A stretch of 64,000 bases of DNA, taken from assembly GCA_023052935.1 (NCBI GenBank), contig JAJSOM010000007.1, positions 62,001 through 126,000 on the forward strand, given 5' to 3'. Under the pieces are notes generated by a model. It did no database searches, was not told where the DNA came from, and saw nothing but the letters and a program-made list of their open reading frames with translations. The position numbers and the translations under genes were made by a program. Positions 59,331-64,000 of this stretch are shown here, in pieces (the first letter of the stretch is position 1; the number at the start of each line of letters is the position of its first letter). This DNA comes from Piezodorus guildinii. Its lineage: Eukaryota; Arthropoda; Insecta; Hemiptera; Pentatomidae.

Positions 59331-61961
59331 CTACTTAATGATGTATATTGGGTTGACAGGGCCTTTACGACCCTGCCATCTCTCTGGGATCTTGGAAGGT
59401 GTGATGGATTGGAAAAGCGGGTTGTATGTCGCTTGTATGTTGTCATAGAATTTTATGTGTCGTCGTGATATGTGTGTTTGTATTGTTTCTAAGTTTAAAG
59501 TCTCGTGTATGTGGTCCATGCTCCGTCTTTCGAGAGTTGTATGTTTTGTGATTTTTTGTAATATGTTGTTTTGGGTTGATTGAAGTGACTTCAGGGCTGT
59601 GGGATATAGGTAATGTAGGAGAGGTGCTCCGTGAAGGAGTGCGGGTCTAAGTATTGATTTGTATATAAGTAGTTTAAGTCTTAGTGACAGCCCTGGTGAG
59701 TATAATAGGTGATTTAGTTGTGCTGCTGTCGCTCGTACAATTCGTATTCTGTTTGAAATGTGTGCTGTGAATGATAGATGTGACTCTAGTGTCATTCCTA
59801 AGTATGTGAGTCGTTTTTTGGTTTGTATAGTTTCTCCGTTTAGTTTGGGTTGATGTTTAAGTGTTTTCATGTATGAGAAGGTTATTGCATCCGTTTTGTT
59901 AGTGTTTATTTTAATGTTTATGTCGTTCAGTTGGTTTGTGATTAGTTGAGCTGCGTTTTGGGCCCTGCGCATTGCTTTATCCGCATTCATGCTGGCCGTG
60001 TATATGGCAATGTCATCAGCATATGCGGCGACTTGTACTCTGTCGATTTTTTGCCCTACTATTTGGGCTGTATATATGTTGAATAGTGTAGGCGCTAGGA
60101 CCGAGCCCTGTGGGACGCCGCATGTCACTTTGCGTTGGGTAGACAATTCAGTGTTCACACGGACTGAAAATGTCCGTCCACTGATGTATGAACCTATTAA
60201 GTCGACCAGTTGGTCCGGAATCGGTGAAGCCTTAGTGTTTCAATAAGGGTGGTGTGGGATACAGAGTCGAACGCCTGTGTGCAATCGAGTGATATCATGG
60301 CTGTGGCACGGTTTTGTCTAAGGTTGTTGGCTGTATCATGCTGTAGTTAGCAACGTGATGGTAGCAGCTGACTCCGCGATGAAACCCAGTTTGTTCTGGG
60401 GGTATTACGTCGTGTGCGTCGCAGTGTTTTCGGACGTGTATGAGTATTAGTTTCTCATATATTTTTGAGATATGATTGAGGAGGCTGATGGGCCGGTATT
60501 CTTCCGGGACCTTTCCTCGTTTTTTGGGTTTTAGGAGTGGAACTATTATAGCATGTTTCCACTGATTTGGGAAGTATCTGAGGCGAGAGCATGAGTTGAA
60601 AATGTTTAGGAGAAACATGTGGGCCTTTCTCGGGAGTTGTTTGAGTAGGACATATGGAATGTTATCCTGTCCTGTTGATTTGTTTCCCTTTGTTCTTCTC
60701 AATATTGCAGTCAGTTGTTTATACGTGGAGTAGAGGGGGGTTTGTGTGTTGTTTGTCGTGGGGTTGTGTTCGTATGTGCTGACGGTGCGTGCTTTGTCTC
60801 GGTCAACATAATACTGTGCTAGAATGGTGGCCTGATCTGCGGGTGTGAGAAGCTCGTCGCCTCGGGTAATTTTCACCACTTTTGATTTTGTGTTGTGGCT
60901 TCTGACAAGTTTCCAGAAGTTTTTCGGGTCATAGTGGGTTCGGCGTAATTGATCATGCCATATTGATGTTTTCCACTGCGACATGAGTGTGTTTACTTGT
61001 CTAGTGAGGCTGTTTACAATGGGTTTGTAAGTAGGGTCTTTTGTTCTGTACCAGCAGTTTTTAATGTTGTTTCGTTGTTTTATTAGTTGTAGTATGTGTT
61101 CTGGCGGTTTTCTTAGATGTATAGGTGTTGGGTGAAAAGTGGGTATGGCGTCTCTTGCTGCGTCTTTGATAGTGTTTTGTAGCGTTTCAATGGCCTTGTT
61201 TATGTCGTCGATGTTATTGAGTGGTGTGATGGTCGGTGTGTTGCTGTGAACAGTGTTTTTGTATAGTTTCCAGTCTGCTTTCTGAAAATCATATTTTAGG
61301 TCTGTATGTCGTGTTCTTGTTGTGTCATGTCCTAGTTGATATAGTACAGGGATGTGGTCGTTGTCACTGAAGTCAACTGTTGTGCAGTTTGTGAATCGGT
61401 GTGCCTGTTGCGTGAGTAGTAGGTCTGGTGTTGATGTGTATGATGGGTTAGCGTGGTGTCTGAAAGTGGGTGCATTGGGGTGTATAATTGTGTATTTTGT
61501 TTTGGTCAGGTGAGTTCCCAATGCATTGGGTGTCGCACAGTTCCATGAGTGGTGTCTAGCGTTCAGGTCACCTAGTATGATATGCTGTCTGTCAGTCTCA
61601 GTTTCTTGTAGAAAAGTTTTTGTCGTTTCCGGTTTGCCTTTGGGGCTTCTATAAATACATGTGATTTTGTATGTATGTTTGAGTTTAACTTGTATCGTGA
61701 TGGCAGTATGTTTGTCGTCACTGAGCGTTATTGTTTTATGATCCTAGACGGGTACGCCTTTACGCACCAGTAGGGCGACGCCCCCTTGCGGGTGTGAGTC
61801 ATGTCTGTATTGTGTAACTCTAAGTGTATTTGTGTTTGTTTGTTTAGTTTTGTGTCAGTCAGTGCTACTATTGATGGCCTGATACTGGCCAGATGGTTTC
61901 TAATTCGAGCTTACGTTTCTTAAGCCCCGTTATTGTAATTTAGGATAGAATGTCTATCCAT
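59331..61961 (-). pseudogene. E10 ORF2 with several frameshifts
   Basis: Open frames 59331-60158 (reverse transcriptase with YADD) and 60295-61521 (endonuclease to reverse transcriptase) are broken by single-base losses near 60219 and 60346 relative to E6. The first 80 or so codons contain further indels. It is not translatable as it stands. Confidence 0.88.
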
Positions 61962-63190
61962 GGTTACGATTTTATTTATCATGGCCTGTACATTGGCCAT
62001 CATCATGTTACACAATTTTTATCATGGTCTGTACCCAGCCTTGATGTTGTTGGACCCATTCGGTTGGTTGTTGGTGTTCGGGTTGGTGACAGTACGGGTT
62101 TAAATGCTCTACCCGCATATGGGTTTGGTCCGGATTGGTGGGGGGCCTGATTCCGTTGGCCGTCGTGCTGGTTAGTTTCGGTTTGTTATGACCCTTTTTC
62201 TAACTTCGCCTGTATTATGGCATCTAGGGGGACATTGCGTACGAGGCCTACATGAGGACCTCCACAATTGGCATCATTTATTGGGTGTTGTTTTGTGGCA
62301 TTCACTACTAGTGGTTACCGCCACAGCGGACGCATACTAATTATGCGCCGACAGAAGTTTTTGTGTAGGCCAAATCCTGACATTGAAACATGTCTGGGGC
62401 CACTTGGATTTCATTTTTTCTACGTGAGTAGTACAGTAGTCTATTGGGCTACATTTTTAACATCATTTAATGTAGTGTGTTGTCTGTAGTTATAAAATAT
62501 AACATAGTTGGTTTTTAACCCTCTTGGTTTGGTCTTGGTCCATTCTCCAATTGCTTTTGAACCCTTAGGTGGGTTTTTAAGGGCGTTATCGTTCATAGGG
62601 GTGTCTAATCAAACCCTTTTAGGATATATTTTTGCTTTGTGCCCAAGAGATATGTATGTAAAAAAATTCAACTATGTTAAGAATGAAATTGCTTTTATTA
62701 TTCTTTATTTTAGTATATTGGTTTCATTTGAAATTTTTGGAAGTATTGCTGTATAATTGTTTTCAAATGATTTTAACCTCTGATACAGTGCTAATTACTG
62801 TTGAGTCGTTTTTTTGTTACTTGTGTTTATGTTGTGTTTTTCTGTTATCTGTGTCTTCCTTGTTTTAAGTGTTAAATTTTTTTAGTGTTAAGGTGTTTCC
62901 TCTAGTAGGCTTGGTAACTTTATTCTTTTGTGTAAGCCTTCTTCGTCTTTGCGGGTACTCTTTAGAGCTTTTGTGTGTCGAGCGTTCCTTTGTTTGGCTT
63001 TTTGGGTTATTTTCTCTTAATTAGTCGCTTTTCCTATTTCTATGCTTGACTTGCACATTTGGGGACTTTAGCGGCAATCTCTTCACCTGACCGTTGAAAG
63101 ACCAGTCCTTGCCTTTGGGCAAGGTGTCTGTGCTCCTCACTGTTGCCTGTGTGTTCACCGAATTTTCCACGCTTTCATTTTACCGTTTGC
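61725..63190. other. Indel-dense block, possibly poor consensus
   Basis: Small deletions accumulate in both the element and the adjoining single-copy H2A promoter (63161-63190, where the TATA box is damaged to CATTTTACC). Beyond about 63190 the match to other units is again near perfect. A boundary that ignores the element edge suggests low-coverage consensus rather than biology. Confidence 0.6.
61954..62660 (-). pseudogene. E10 ORF1 remnant
   Basis: Recognisable by alignment with E6 ORF1 (zinc-knuckle region near 62240-62400), but every few tens of bases hold an indel. No usable frame. Confidence 0.75.
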
Positions 63191-64000
63191 GCTCTGCGCG
63201 GGCCAATCACTTTTCGTGGCTGCCCCCCACTCCTCTAAACAGCCTGCTACCTACCGGATGATTCCATCACTTAAGTGTTCGGAATCCCTTTACATCGACC
63301 ACCTTTAAAAAAAAAAAAAAAAAAAAATACAATTCATTGATATCATTTTTAGTCATAGTTATTATTTATTTATTGTATTAAGGGGATTAAATGGTTAGAC
63401 GTCCATTCGCTTGAACTTCTTAACGGTACCTGCAGGAATGGGGAAAGTGTAGGTAGGACCGACTACTTGGAATAAATTGTCCTCCACTCCTGTGAAATTA
63501 AGATAGGTAGCGATTGTTGGAGGGGGGGGGGGAGGGGGGGGGGGACGAGAGAGAGAATTTTCATTGAAGTTCGTTAATTATAATACAGATAATCGAATAA
63601 TGGTTGTATTCTGTCACCCTGTTAGGTAACTTGGGGCGTGGTTCTCGGATACGGTACATCCTCACGTCAACAACCTCGTGGGCGAAGCTAAGGAGGGGAA
63701 GGTTACAATCGTATATACGGAGAGGAGGGAGTCTTTGCCGTAAAAAAAAAAAATAAATAAATAAAAAAATACAGAAGAGAACTTTTAAACAAAAATGAAA
63801 TTAGCCGGTTGAATTGTTCTAAATTACTTTCTAACCTAATGGCGTACTTCCATTCTATTTGGATTTGAATAACGGGAGGTTATTGTTAGGCGCATGCGTA
63901 CTAAATTGGTTTTGCAATACTGCAGCTGTTTTAGCCGTTATTGATATCAAAGACTCGCCGACATTACTCGGCCAATCTCGATCCGCTTATCTTATAAACT
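63191..64000. other. H2A-H1 spacer, unit 4 (cut by window edge)
   Basis: Matches the earlier copies, including the coding-like segment ending at about 63392. The A-run near 63742 is interrupted by TAAA repeats in this copy. The H1 gene of unit 4 lies beyond the window. Confidence 0.75.

Overview
The window is a tandem array of replication-dependent histone genes from an animal, most likely an arthropod and probably an insect (124-residue H2A and insect-like H1; this placement is inference). It holds three complete repeat units and the start of a fourth. Read along + the order is H4, H2A, H1, H2B, H3, and all five genes lie on the minus strand. Without inserts a unit is about 8.0-8.1 kb. Units begin at 1 (or before), 17203, 27940 and 56972. 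Every histone gene has an intact ORF and a canonical 3' stem-loop. H4, H2A, H2B and H3 also have a well-placed TATA box; H1 has none that I can see.

About 37 kb of the 64 kb is non-LTR retrotransposon. I find ten insertions, called E1 to E10 in coordinate order. Full-length copies are 4.3-4.6 kb. ORF1 has three CCHC knuckles. ORF2 has an APE-type endonuclease and a YADD reverse transcriptase, without RNase H (Jockey-like, possibly R1-like). They form four families: family 1 (E1, E3, E6, E10), family 2 (E2, E4, E5, E9), family 3 (E7) and family 4 (E8). E1, E2 and E8 have both ORFs intact.

The main discovery is where they sit. All ten lie in the leader or core promoter of a histone gene, on the gene's own strand, and each is flanked by a 9-15 bp target-site duplication (TSD). 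For the TATA-containing genes the TSD falls 20-35 bp downstream of the first T of the TATA box, across the expected transcription start site. The same few bases are reused for a given gene: H1 in units 1 and 2, H2A in units 3 and 4, H3 in units 2 and 3. H1 of unit 1 and H4 of unit 3 each carry two stacked elements from different families. The five sites share little sequence, so the signal looks positional (promoter or start-site targeting), perhaps helped by a short T-run. The geometry leaves the histone core promoter joined to the 5' end of the element and separates the histone ORF from its TATA box.

Layout: unit 1 has E1+E2 at H1. Unit 2 has truncated E3 at H1 and fragment E4 at H3. Unit 3 has E5+E6 at H4, E7 at H2A, E8 at H2B and E9 at H3, so only its H1 promoter is intact. 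Unit 4 has E10 at H2A. In total 8 of the 17 histone genes seen are split from their promoters. The H1-H2B spacer carries long CT microsatellites interrupted by an old retroposon tail. Roughly 61725-63190 has many small indels and may be poor assembly consensus.
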